From: UBA1737 sp964541525
Lineage (GTDB): Bacteria; Bacillota_I; Bacilli_A; ML615J-28; CAG-313
Length of the DNA: 30,999 nucleotides
Assembly (NCBI GenBank): GCA_964541525.1
Contig: CAZIQF010000024.1
Coordinates: 1-30,999, forward strand
Reading direction: 5' to 3'
In this document: positions 23,035-30,999 of the stretch, piece after piece
How the letters are laid out: each line of letters begins with the position of its first letter
Numbering within the stretch: position 1 is the first letter of the stretch
Notes under the pieces: generated by a model
The model's input: only the letters and a program-made list of their open reading frames with translations
Databases searched by the model: none
Told to the model about the DNA's origin: nothing
Position numbers and translations under genes: made by a program

Positions 23035-25314
23035 CTATTTTTTCTTTTTCAATACAATAATTAATAAAGACAGAGTTGCAAAGAATGTATATATATAATT
23101 ATTCTTTTTACAACCACAACCTTTTTTGTTTGATTCTGTTCCTATTTCATTATTATATACAAATGGGACTTTTTCAGATGTGACAAATTGTGTTTCACCA
23201 TAATTTTCATACATGATACTAATTTCAAAGGTTATTTCATCCTCTTGATATTTTTCAATATTTAAAATTACACTACCATTAATTTCTTGATATTCATTAA
23301 TTAAGATATCAATTGGATATGATAATTCTTTGTTTATTCCATAATAGATGTATATGAGTTTAGATAGTGATGCTTCATCATAAATATTGTAACTAACTTT
23401 GACTTCACTTTTGGAGATTTGTTCTACTTGTAAGTTTAATACCTCGGGAAAAGGATTATACAAGGTTGTGAATTTTAGTTCTTCTTGATTATTATATAGT
23501 TTTTTAGTTAAAGGGTCTTCAACTATATAATTAATTATGATTGTATAATCCGTAAGTTTTTCTAAATTAGTAATCCGAACTTTTTGTTCATCTAAAAGAT
23601 TATATTCTTGATTATTTAATGTGGCTTTAATTTCTTTATATATATAATCATTCGGTTTATGTTCAATTACAACACTAGTTGTATTAATCGTTTTAATCTT
23701 TACATTTGATGATGGAATATTAAATCCTTGGGTTTTTCCATAAATCGTTGTTGTGATATGTACAGTTTTCCCATTGTCGGTTACATCGTAGGAAAGTTCG
23801 ATTGTGTAGATTGTATCATCACTTAAATTATTGATGGTTAGTGGTTCTTCGTTTAAGTTATAAGTTTGATTATTGATAGTAGCAGTAACATTGGATATAT
23901 ATGCATCATTAATGTTGGTTGTTTTGGTAATAGTAATACTATCTCTTGTTGAGTTCATTCCTAAGGCTGCGTAACCAGGATCTCTGACCACGAAGAAAAG
24001 TCCATTAAAGATTGATCTTTCTTTACTTCCGGAATCACTTGTTTCATTAACAATATCAAATGTGCCAGCACTATTTCTAACGATGGCAGTGACACTTCCT
24101 CCTCCATCTTGTTGGTAAGCTTCAGTTACTCCATAATGTTTTAAAATTGCATTTGATTCATCATGAGTAGTTCCAGAATATATTCCTTTCGCAACAGTCA
24201 TTAATACATATGTACCATCGGCTTTTTTACCAAAAATGGAACGATTATATCGTCTCGTATCATATGAACCTGATCCTTTAACATCTTTACCATCCATTCT
24301 TTGAATGGAATGATATCCACATGCAGATTCAGCATTATTCATTGCTTCATCGGTATATCTAAACTCTACTTTGATATATGTATCAATTGAAAGTTGTTGT
24401 TTTAACTGTTGATTCCCAGATTCAACTGCAAAATTATATCCATCTATCGTTGTACTATTAGTAATTTGCGATACTTTACCTTTACCAAATAGGGAATCTA
24501 CTTTAGCTCCAACCGAATAGTTGCGAGAATTGTTCATATATGCAAGATCAGGATCTTCTACTACATATATATTACTGCTAGAGGACACCTCTTGATTAAC
24601 ATATTTGCCACTGGATTCTTCTGAGTTATATGCAAACCACACGGCAATTTCATCATTGCTTGGTGTTTCATTAATTTTATCAACATCAAATGTGGAAATA
24701 ACTTCTTGATCATTATTTAATATTTCTAATTTTAGTCCAGATAAAGTGCTTGCAGGAAGTAATGAATTTGCCTCGTTATTATTGGCAATACCAACATAAT
24801 TGCTGCTAGATACTCCATTAGGTGTAATTGGAAATCGTGATTCATAGTCCATAATCAATGGATAATATGGCTGGTTAGTATAAAAGAATGAGCCATCTGT
24901 ACCAAGTCCACTACCAAATATAGGATAATATTGGTCAGCATTGATGCCTCCTACTACAATCCAACCGGGATGATTTTTTTCATAGTCTTTCGCAATATTC
25001 GATAATCCACTTCTTGTATATCCGGTTTGATTGCCTTGGATGGCCCAGCTTACAAGTTTAGAATTAATTCCGTCCGTTTTCATTGATAAAACGTTAATTT
25101 TTTGGTTACCTTCAGTACTTTCGGTATTAGTTAAAGTTGTCCCATAAACAAAATTATGAGTCATTCCATAGACATTGTTAATTTCTTCTCTGGTAACATC
25201 GAAGCTAGCTGTATTATCATCATTAGAAGAACTTGCATATATTATTAATGAATAACTAAATATACACATAATGCCAACGACTAAGCACATTAAGAACTTT
25301 TTTAAATATTTCAT
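23035..25314 (-). CDS. Exported phosphodiester glycosidase (NAGPA) domain protein, paralogue 1
   Basis: A 759-aa protein with a signal peptide (hydrophobic to about residue 28). The NAGPA domain (about 47-435) includes GWIVVGGINADQYYP (118-130), FGKKADGTYVLMTV (361-374) and the hallmark DGGGS (403-407). This family removes or rearranges sugar phosphodiester links, as in the mammalian uncovering enzyme and in bacterial exopolysaccharide or phage-receptor modification. Residues about 440-725 look like three fibronectin-III-like domains. The C-terminus is KKGCGCKK, a hydrophobic helix and KKKK: a probable membrane or sorting tail with C733 and C735. A GTG three codons earlier lies within the ribosome site AGAGGTG, so the ATG at 25312-25314 is the start. 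Confidence 0.88.
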   Translation of the reverse strand: MKYLKKFLMCLVVGIMCIFSYSLIIYASSSNDDNTASFDVTREEINNVYGMTHNFVYGTTLTNTESTEGNQKINVLSMKTDGINSKLVSWAIQGNQTGYTRSGLSNIAKDYEKNHPGWIVVGGINADQYYPIFGSGLGTDGSFFYTNQPYYPLIMDYESRFPITPNGVSSSNYVGIANNNEANSLLPASTLSGLKLEILNNDQEVISTFDVDKINETPSNDEIAVWFAYNSEESSGKYVNQEVSSSSNIYVVEDPDLAYMNNSRNYSVGAKVDSLFGKGKVSQITNSTTIDGYNFAVESGNQQLKQQLSIDTYIKVEFRYTDEAMNNAESACGYHSIQRMDGKDVKGSGSYDTRRYNRSIFGKKADGTYVLMTVAKGIYSGTTHDESNAILKHYGVTEAYQQDGGGSVTAIVRNSAGTFDIVNETSDSGSKERSIFNGLFFVVRDPGYAALGMNSTRDSITITKTTNINDAYISNVTATINNQTYNLNEEPLTINNLSDDTIYTIELSYDVTDNGKTVHITTTIYGKTQGFNIPSSNVKIKTINTTSVVIEHKPNDYIYKEIKATLNNQEYNLLDEQKVRITNLEKLTDYTIIINYIVEDPLTKKLYNNQEELKFTTLYNPFPEVLNLQVEQISKSEVKVSYNIYDEASLSKLIYIYYGINKELSYPIDILINEYQEINGSVILNIEKYQEDEITFEISIMYENYGETQFVTSEKVPFVYNNEIGTESNKKGCGCKKNNYIYTFFATLSLLIIVLKKKK

Positions 25315-25323
25315 ATTGATCAC

Positions 25324-25449
25324 CTCTTTTTCTTTTCATTTTACCACAACTTAGTTTTTTAAAAAAGCGATATAATAATCAAACTTATTTAAACTTCTAT
25401 TTTTATCATTAATTTACACTTTGTCGATATAGTTATTGATATCTAATAT
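25324..25449. other. Upstream region of the NAGPA paralogue 1 gene
   Basis: No gene is visible. Minus-strand promoter candidates are weak: TCGACA, 16 bases, TAAAAA with an upstream TG; and a TAAAAT with extended TG at 25338-25343, too close to the ribosome site to be attractive. The segment also holds a T6-A6 tract. The gene presumably has a promoter here, since a terminator ends the preceding unit. Confidence 0.4.
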
Positions 25450-25484
25450 GTAAAAGACTTGTTCGTGTTTGAACAAGTCTTATT
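25450..25484. terminator. Hairpin terminator after NAGPA paralogue 2, possibly bidirectional
   Basis: AAGACTTGTTC and GAACAAGTCTT form a perfect 11-bp stem with a 6-base loop just past the stop at 25487. On the minus strand only four T residues follow. On the plus strand a longer T-rich run follows. It probably ends the minus-strand gene and could stop antisense transcription. Confidence 0.78.
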
Positions 25485-25486
25485 TT

Positions 25487-27787
25487 TTATTTTTTCTTTC
25501 TCAATACTAATCCAAGTGATGATGTTACTGCGATACTTGCAATAATTAGTTCCGCTGATTTCTTTCCACACTTTTTCTTTTCAGGAGTAGGATCTGGTTC
25601 TTCTACTTCGATGATATATTTTAATACTTCTGATTCGACTTTTTGAACATTACCTGCTTCATCTTCATATTCTAATACTAGTTTAAATTCATAACTATTA
25701 TTTTCAAAGTCTAGATTTTGGATTGTGGCAGTACCAGTTTTGGATGTGATTTCAAATTTTTCGGTTCCATATTCGATATAAGCTTTTGTTACTTTACTAT
25801 CAGGATCGGCATATTTATATTTAATACCAATTAATGTCTTAGTTTTAATTGATTCTTCATAAAGTTCAATCGCTGGGGTAGTAAAGTTTAATGTAGTAAT
25901 GGTAAAAGGCGTAGTTGTGGTTGTATATGTCATTTTTGTTGGTTCATCATAGATATCATAGCGATAACTAATTTCATAACTATTGCCTTTTTGTAAATCA
26001 CTACATACGATTTCATTACCACTGCCTAATGAATATTCCTTCTTACCGATAATAACCACAACATTAGAGATGTTGTTCGAGACCTCGGTTTCTTGCTTAA
26101 TCACGGTTATCGAAGTATCAGTAATCTGACTGATGGTAAATGGCGTAGTTGGAAATTGATAAGGTAAGGTTTTGACGGTAATTTCATATTCATCACTAAC
26201 TGTTTTAGTGTCTGTTACTACATCATATGATACTTTTAATGTATATTCTTGATTATGTTGTAGTTGATCAATTGTAATTTGATTATTACTATCAAAAGTA
26301 TATATATCACTACCTAGTTTTACTTTTAAGTTTTCGATTATTCCTTTTCCAAATGTTGTTTCTTTACTTAGAGTAATTGAATGATATGTTGTTAAATCTT
26401 GATTGATGGCTACACCTGGATCTCTTTTAACAAAGAATAGATAACTCAAGTTTGCTCTTGGAATTGCTGGATTGTTGGAATCACTTGGACAATTTGACAC
26501 TGAAAATGTTCCATCAGCATTTCTAATCATCGCTGTTACACTTCCACCACCATCCATTTGATATAAATCGGTTACATCATAGGCATGAGCTAAAGCGTTA
26601 ATTTGGGTAAAGTTTAATCCTCTAGTCTTTCTTGAAGTTGCACTATCAGCAGTGATTAATACATATGTACCATCGGCTTTTTTCCCAACTAAGGCTCTTG
26701 GATATTGTTTTGAGTTGTATGGATTTTGAGACCATGCAGTATCCATATTGTCAACATTATTTTGAATTTGAACTGAGTGATAACCAATTCCTTCGTCACA
26801 TTTGTTCATTAATACGTCTTGGAATAATTGTTCAACTTTAATTCTAACCCCTTTTTGTAATGCTTCAATTACTTCTTCGTTAGTTGTTTCGATTGCAAAT
26901 TGTCCATTTTCTAATGTATATGAGGTTGCAGTATCATTAGATATATATCCTCGACAGAATAATGTGTCTGGTTCATTGTGAGTATAACCATAACTTGAAT
27001 GAATACTCATATATGCAAGTTCTGCATCTTCGACAACATATAGTTTATTCGTTGTTGTTACTTCTTGAGCAACCGCACGATTTTGGAATTGAGTTGAAAA
27101 ATGTGAACTCCATACTGTCGTTTGATTAGCTTCAGCATTTTGGTTAATTCCTGCAAGTGTAAATGCTTGAATTTCTTCTCCGCCTTCATCAATAACAGTT
27201 AATTGGTAGCCCCCATAACCTGTTGATTTTGCAAAACTATTTACTGATCCATCATTAGTAAAGCCAACAATTGATGTTGAGTTATTATAAACTGTTACTG
27301 TAAAACGATTGTCACCATCTGTGATCATTGGATAATATGGCATTGGTGCCATCACTGATTCACCTGCTACTAGTGATGTTCCCATTTTTGTTGTATATTG
27401 GTCAGCATTGATTCCACCTAAAACAATCCAACCAGGATTGTTTTTTTCATAGTCTCTTGCTGCTTCAATAATTGATGTTCTTTTATATGAATAATTAGTA
27501 TCTTGAACTGCCCATGTTACTAATTTTGAAGTTAAACCATCAGTCTTCATTTCAAAATAGTTAATACTTTGTTGATATGAAGCGTTCGAAGTTCTTGCTA
27601 TTCCTTCATCAATAATATGAGTCATTCCATAGATGCTTTCATTTGTTGTAACATTTGATTGGAATGTACTAGTTTTAGTTTGGTCTTCAACCATATCTGC
27701 CGCTTTTAGTTGCGGTTTAATTCCAATAAAACTAATTAATGTTAAAACAAACAAACTAACAATAATATGTTTTTTAATTGATTTCAT
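25487..27787 (-). CDS. Exported phosphodiester glycosidase (NAGPA) domain protein, paralogue 2
   Basis: A 766-aa protein with a signal peptide ending near residue 30 (LTLISFIGIKPQLKAA). The NAGPA domain (about 50-455) has GWIVLGGINADQYTTK (119-134), PRALVGKKADGTYVLIT (363-379) and DGGGS (412-416). Three fibronectin-like domains follow (about 465-730). The tail is EEPDPTPEKKKCGKK, a hydrophobic helix and RKKK, with C740 just before the helix. The architecture matches paralogue 1 throughout, so the two arose by duplication, but each has its own transcription unit. The substrate is unknown; an extracellular sugar phosphodiester, such as a capsule or teichoic-type polymer, is an inference from the family. 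AAAGGAGAA precedes the ATG. Confidence 0.9.
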   Translation of the reverse strand: MKSIKKHIIVSLFVLTLISFIGIKPQLKAADMVEDQTKTSTFQSNVTTNESIYGMTHIIDEGIARTSNASYQQSINYFEMKTDGLTSKLVTWAVQDTNYSYKRTSIIEAARDYEKNNPGWIVLGGINADQYTTKMGTSLVAGESVMAPMPYYPMITDGDNRFTVTVYNNSTSIVGFTNDGSVNSFAKSTGYGGYQLTVIDEGGEEIQAFTLAGINQNAEANQTTVWSSHFSTQFQNRAVAQEVTTTNKLYVVEDAELAYMSIHSSYGYTHNEPDTLFCRGYISNDTATSYTLENGQFAIETTNEEVIEALQKGVRIKVEQLFQDVLMNKCDEGIGYHSVQIQNNVDNMDTAWSQNPYNSKQYPRALVGKKADGTYVLITADSATSRKTRGLNFTQINALAHAYDVTDLYQMDGGGSVTAMIRNADGTFSVSNCPSDSNNPAIPRANLSYLFFVKRDPGVAINQDLTTYHSITLSKETTFGKGIIENLKVKLGSDIYTFDSNNQITIDQLQHNQEYTLKVSYDVVTDTKTVSDEYEITVKTLPYQFPTTPFTISQITDTSITVIKQETEVSNNISNVVVIIGKKEYSLGSGNEIVCSDLQKGNSYEISYRYDIYDEPTKMTYTTTTTPFTITTLNFTTPAIELYEESIKTKTLIGIKYKYADPDSKVTKAYIEYGTEKFEITSKTGTATIQNLDFENNSYEFKLVLEYEDEAGNVQKVESEVLKYIIEVEEPDPTPEKKKCGKKSAELIIASIAVTSSLGLVLRKKK

Positions 27788-27822
27788 TGGTATTCTCCTT
27801 TACTTTAAAATCTTACATTATT

Positions 27823-27851
27823 ATTTTAACACACATGAAAACGATTTCCAA
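27823..27851 (-). promoter_or_regulatory. Promoter of NAGPA paralogue 2
   Basis: TTGGAA (27846-27851), a 17-base spacer and TAAAAT (27823-27828) with an extended-10 TGT form a plausible promoter with a start near 27816. The -35 overlaps the T-tail of the preceding terminator. Confidence 0.6.
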
Positions 27852-27899
27852 ATAAAAAGATAAAGTTTAATGAAACAATACTTAAACTTTATCTTTTTT
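27851..27899 (-). terminator. Terminator of the lipoprotein / glycosyltransferase-like unit
   Basis: A perfect 17-bp stem (AAAAAGATAAAGTTTAA with its complement, 11-base loop) begins 3 bases after the stop codon at 27902 and is followed by a short T-rich tail on the minus strand. Confidence 0.9.
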
Positions 27900-27901
27900 T
27901 A

Positions 27902-28780
27902 TTATTCAACATATCTACCTAAATGTTTTTGTTTATAGTCAACTTTTGCTTTTTTCATCATTCTAAATTTTTCTTTATAGTGTTTATCTCTAGTTCTAAT
28001 TTCTTGCTTTTCACGTCTTGCAAGTTTTTTATCTAGTTTGACATAATCATAATCAATTGTTTTATATTCTTTCCAGAGATAATATCTATTTCTTGTTTCA
28101 TAATATACATCCATTAGATCACGATCATATGCTGATAGTTTAATCATTCCTAGTTTTCTTGTGATTACTTTATAATTTTGATTTCTTAATACTAAGTTTT
28201 GCGCAAGCATTACATAATAGCCTTTACTTCTTAATTGAAGACAATATTCATAATCAAATGTTGTTTGATAATATTCGGTTCTAATTCCATTACTTTCTGG
28301 ATATAGTTTTAAATTTAGTAATGCACCTAATAACCTACACCCTTTCACTGTTCTAAATTCTTCAGCTTTTCGTTCATGAATTTGGCAAGCATAAAGTGGC
28401 ATCGGTGTGATTACTGCAAGGTTAGTGGTATCCGCAGTCAATAAATATTTTTTTAGTTCACTAAGCGATGAATCTTCGTAAAAGTATCCAGGTGCTAGAT
28501 ATGTTACATAGTCTGCACCTCTTTTTAAACCTTGATTAATTACTTCTTGATAGATTTCTGCTTCACCATATTCAGGACAATTAGCATATTCAACCATCGG
28601 GTATTTACTTAAGCGTTCTAAAAATTCAGTTAAAGGGCTTGTTGTTGTATTATAGATATATAAATAATCCACTTGATTAATATAAGTAGCAATGTTATCT
28701 AAGTATTGTTTGATTTCTGCTTCTTTATAAAAAGGTTGATTAATTATATATCCGGCAACAATTTTTACATTATTTTCCAT
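27902..28780 (-). CDS. Glycosyltransferase family 2-like protein lacking the DxD motif
   Basis: A 292-aa cytosolic protein resembling rhamnosyltransferase-type GT2 enzymes: a Rossmann-like start (VKIVAGYIINQPFYKEAEIK), YGEAEIYQEVINQGLKRGAD at 71-90, DYEYCLQLRSKGYYV at 176-190 and YYETRNRYYLW at 226-236. In relatives, the strand after 'GADYVTYL' ends in a metal-binding DxD; here it reads APGYFYED (96-103), and the usual His of the later HxxG segment appears as Asn. It may be a divergent enzyme or a non-catalytic relative. The C-terminus (about 245-292) is very basic and lacks a membrane helix. AGGTGG precedes the ATG, and the gene lies 13 bases after the lipoprotein gene, so the two are coupled. 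Confidence 0.7.
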   Translation of the reverse strand: MENNVKIVAGYIINQPFYKEAEIKQYLDNIATYINQVDYLYIYNTTTSPLTEFLERLSKYPMVEYANCPEYGEAEIYQEVINQGLKRGADYVTYLAPGYFYEDSSLSELKKYLLTADTTNLAVITPMPLYACQIHERKAEEFRTVKGCRLLGALLNLKLYPESNGIRTEYYQTTFDYEYCLQLRSKGYYVMLAQNLVLRNQNYKVITRKLGMIKLSAYDRDLMDVYYETRNRYYLWKEYKTIDYDYVKLDKKLARREKQEIRTRDKHYKEKFRMMKKAKVDYKQKHLGRYVE

Positions 28781-28793
28781 ATATCCACCTCTA

Positions 28794-30809
28794 TTAATGA
28801 TTGTTTTCGAGCTCTACAAGTTGATCATAATTGGTTACAAGATATGCATAATTTTCTAAAATTTGATTATATAAATTTCTTGCATAACTGATGGTCGTAG
28901 AATTAACAACGGCTTTTGATGTAGTTAAATTATAAATATAAATTTCGGTCATAGCTGCCAGATCTTTTTGTTGCATCCCTTCATCTATTTCCCATTTCGC
29001 ATATAGCGTTACTTTGCCATTAGTTGTATCCGGTAATGTTGTTACTCTTTCGCCTGAATAATCACTTGTTAGATACCAACCTTCAAACCTATATCCTCTT
29101 AATTTTAAGTTTGTTGGGAAAGTTTCATTCATTCCATAGACTACTCCAGCTACATTTGTTAGACAATCAATCATTCGATCGGTCTTGACATATGATGTTT
29201 CTTCATTATAATAGAAGAATTTTGCAATATCAACTGTTGGTGCCCACGCTTCTGCGAATAAATCGGCACCATAATTAGTTAGATTTGCATATTTTTCATC
29301 AATTCGCCAATAAGCAAAAAAGTTGTAAAAGAAATTAATGACGTCTCTATATAGATTATTTTTATAACAATAGCCAAGAAAGACACTTGATGGTTGATTT
29401 TCAATTACACCATTGATATCTTTCTTTAATAAATATTCTCCAGCTATATTACCAATTCCCCGATGGTTAGTGGTACCTCCACCATTGGGGTCTTTCGCAA
29501 GATTTAAAAAATCTTCTAAAGAAGTAATTCCATTTGCTATTAGTTTTTCGGTTCCATGATAAAGCATAATATAATGATAAAAATCCGTAAAGAAAGCGGT
29601 AAATAATTCGGCTTTGGATGTTACAATTTTTTGCATTTGACTGGATGTGCTAATAATATATTCAACTGATTGTTTTTCTAATTTTTGATAGTTTTGATAG
29701 ATTAAATCAATTCGTTCTGTTAATTTTAATAAAGGAACTAAATTATCTGTTGAACTATTGTTATGATATATACGATAACAAGTTTGGACAATATTTTTAT
29801 CTGTGCTTGAAGGGTTTAGTGATAAACGTAATACCATATCATCATAATATTTTGCAACACTACTCCATGTTTCATATAATTCTTCAGCCCTTCTTCTTAT
29901 ATCATTGAATTTATTGATATTGGTAATTTGCGTTTGTTCATCAATGGTTAATTCATTATATAAACTTAAAATTTGATCAGTTTTAAATTTATCCGTTGAC
30001 ATAACTTGTTCAAATCTTGGTAAGGCATCGATTAGTTGGATAACATTTTGAACCCTTTTAATGGAAGTACATTTATCTTTAGCTTTGATTAAAGTTGCAG
30101 CATTGGTTACTAATGCCTTTTCAGCACTACTTAAGTAGTTGTATAAATTATATATATATTCTACTTGTTCAATGTCATTTGCCGTTAAATTTTGATAGGC
30201 TGGTAATTCATTAATCAATCTAATTACTTTTTCAATTATTACTTCATATTTTGCATATAATTGATAAGTAGCTGGTGTTGTAAAATCGAGCGTAGTCACA
30301 AATTCGCCAGTAAGATTTTTATTTTTACACCAACCTAAGAAGTTATAATCATCTTTAACTAGTATTGGCAATTGATAATTTAAATCAAATTCTGGATCAA
30401 TATCTGCTGGGCTAATCAAGCCACCATTTAAATTAAGAACAATTGTTGAAGTAGATATTGTTTCTTCTTGTCGTAATGTGGCGTTAATGTTTGCTGTAAC
30501 GGTAATATGACTTGGTAATAACTCTTGAGTCGCATTATCAATCCAACCATTAAATGATACTTGATGTTCTTTTTTTAAGATAATGTATTTTTCATCATCT
30601 AAGTGATATTGGTAAGTAATATAACTAAATGGTTCAAAAGTCGGTAATCCAAATGTTTGATTTTTTTCGACTTGATATGTTGATGGAATATCTAAGTATT
30701 CGATTACTGCTTGGTCCATTTCTAATTCAATTACATATATATCTTTTTTACATGATGACATAATTAACAAAAAGAAAAAGCAGATAATTAATAAATAACT
30801 TTTTTTCAT
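28794..30809 (-). CDS. Surface lipoprotein with InlB-type repeats and helical repeats
   Basis: A 671-aa protein with a lipoprotein signal (MKKSYLLIICFFFLLIMSSC; lipidated C20). One Listeria-Bacteroides repeat lies at about 122-188 (IVLNLNGG, YNFLGWCKNK, YQLYAKYE) and a second half-repeat at 571-607 (RGYRFEGWYLTSDYSGE, VTLYAKWE). Residues 193-315 hold two copies of a helical repeat of the form LIxxLP...YNxLSxxEKxxVTN, seen in many Firmicutes surface proteins. Residues about 385-550 form a helical region (FFTDFYHY, FLGYCYKNNLYRDVINFFYN, FFAYWRIDE) that resembles the insert in the 709-aa protein at 268-2397. The likely role is attachment or binding at the membrane surface. An AAAGGAAGAT ribosome site and a strong promoter lie upstream. 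Confidence 0.87.
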   Translation of the reverse strand: MKKSYLLIICFFFLLIMSSCKKDIYVIELEMDQAVIEYLDIPSTYQVEKNQTFGLPTFEPFSYITYQYHLDDEKYIILKKEHQVSFNGWIDNATQELLPSHITVTANINATLRQEETISTSTIVLNLNGGLISPADIDPEFDLNYQLPILVKDDYNFLGWCKNKNLTGEFVTTLDFTTPATYQLYAKYEVIIEKVIRLINELPAYQNLTANDIEQVEYIYNLYNYLSSAEKALVTNAATLIKAKDKCTSIKRVQNVIQLIDALPRFEQVMSTDKFKTDQILSLYNELTIDEQTQITNINKFNDIRRRAEELYETWSSVAKYYDDMVLRLSLNPSSTDKNIVQTCYRIYHNNSSTDNLVPLLKLTERIDLIYQNYQKLEKQSVEYIISTSSQMQKIVTSKAELFTAFFTDFYHYIMLYHGTEKLIANGITSLEDFLNLAKDPNGGGTTNHRGIGNIAGEYLLKKDINGVIENQPSSVFLGYCYKNNLYRDVINFFYNFFAYWRIDEKYANLTNYGADLFAEAWAPTVDIAKFFYYNEETSYVKTDRMIDCLTNVAGVVYGMNETFPTNLKLRGYRFEGWYLTSDYSGERVTTLPDTTNGKVTLYAKWEIDEGMQQKDLAAMTEIYIYNLTTSKAVVNSTTISYARNLYNQILENYAYLVTNYDQLVELENNH

Positions 30810-30843
30810 AGTGATTATCTTCCTTTATTAGTTAGTTATATAC

Positions 30844-30872
30844 ATTATATATTAAATTAGTTTTTTTTGCAA
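30844..30872 (-). promoter_or_regulatory. Promoter of the surface lipoprotein unit
   Basis: TTGCAA (30867-30872), a 17-base spacer and perfect TATAAT (30844-30849) lie 35 bases upstream of the lipoprotein ATG, giving a start near 30837. An eight-A run sits at the -35 side of the spacer. Confidence 0.8.
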
Positions 30873-30944
30873 GTAAAAAAGGGATTGTTCCTGATAAATT
30901 TATGATTAACATATGATATATTCAAAAATGTTAACTTATGATTA

Positions 30945-30973
30945 TTACAAAATAACTATGCTTATGATACAAT
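30945..30973 (+). promoter_or_regulatory. Divergent plus-strand promoter
   Basis: TTACAA (30945-30950), 17 bases, then TACAAT (30968-30973) with a TGA extended -10 form a plausible plus-strand promoter just before a start codon at the window edge. The -35 match is weak. ATGAT motifs recur nearby (TTATGATTA twice, ATATGATAT, TTATGATAC) and might be operator elements. Confidence 0.45.
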
Positions 30974-30974
30974 A

Positions 30975-30993
30975 GATACCGAAAGGCGGTATC
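30975..30993 (+). promoter_or_regulatory. Hairpin enclosing the ribosome site of the divergent gene
   Basis: GATACCG (30975-30981) and CGGTATC (30987-30993) form a 7-bp stem with loop AAAGG. The Shine-Dalgarno-like AAAGGCGG overlaps the loop and the 3' arm, so folding would hide it from the ribosome. Confidence 0.5.
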
Positions 30994-30995
30994 GT

Positions 30996-30999
30996 ATGA
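30996..30999 (+). CDS. Start of a plus-strand gene cut by the window edge
   Basis: An ATG at 30996-30998 follows the promoter and AAAGGCGG element described at 30945-30993. Only four bases of the gene are present, so nothing can be said about its product. If real, it is the only gene in the window that points rightward. Confidence 0.4.

Noticed and set aside
1..30999. CRISPR arrays, tRNA or rRNA genes, insertion sequences, prophage genes
   Set aside because: I looked for spaced repeats, tRNA-like foldings, transposase or phage proteins, and saw none.

Overview
This AT-rich window comes from a low-GC Gram-positive bacterium (Bacillota). Three things point to the Bacilli and their wall-less or near-wall-less relatives (Acholeplasma-, Erysipelotrichales- or RF39-like lineages): the gene order of the ribosomal cluster, the zinc-ribbon forms of S14, L36 and adenylate kinase, and the surface proteins with Listeria-Bacteroides (InlB_B/Flg_new) repeats but no LPXTG signal. 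The standard genetic code fits: full-length genes use TGG for Trp, and adk ends in TGA. Family-level placement is inference. All complete genes lie on the minus strand, so transcription runs from high to low coordinates. Only a gene start at the extreme right edge points the other way.

In transcription order the layout has six units. (1) 30809-27902: a 671-aa lipoprotein with InlB-type repeats and helical repeats, then a glycosyltransferase-2-like protein that lacks its DxD motif; a strong promoter starts the unit and a 17-bp-stem terminator ends it. (2) 27787-25487: an exported phosphodiester glycosidase (NAGPA) protein with its own promoter and terminator. (3) 25314-20112: a second NAGPA paralogue, then a large M16C (PreP-like) zinc metallopeptidase, then a terminator. 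(4) 19877-17569: a YtrA-type GntR regulator, an ABC ATPase and an ABC-2-type permease with overlapping genes, behind a consensus promoter. (5) 17280-2713: the complete S10-spc-alpha cluster from rpsJ to rplQ (30 genes, including rpmD and rpmJ), preceded by a structured RNA leader and closed by a perfect hairpin terminator. (6) 2534-268: a 41-aa peptide coupled to a 709-aa exported protein (InlB-type repeat plus beta-helix), again with promoter and terminator.

Unit 5 makes ribosomal proteins, RNA polymerase alpha, SecY, adenylate kinase, methionine aminopeptidase and IF-1, and is the conserved core. The flanking units are cell-surface genes: four predicted exported proteins, an exporter under a GntR regulator, and a glycosyltransferase-like protein. 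The features most worth a second look are the 41-aa peptide ahead of the 709-aa surface protein, the Cys-Lys/transmembrane/Lys tails shared by the two NAGPA proteins, the rpsJ leader RNA with mutually exclusive pairings, the helical domain shared by the two InlB-repeat proteins, an 18-bp all-A/T inverted repeat before the GntR promoter, and extra segments in RpoA and L29. I see no rRNA, tRNA, CRISPR array, insertion sequence or prophage gene.
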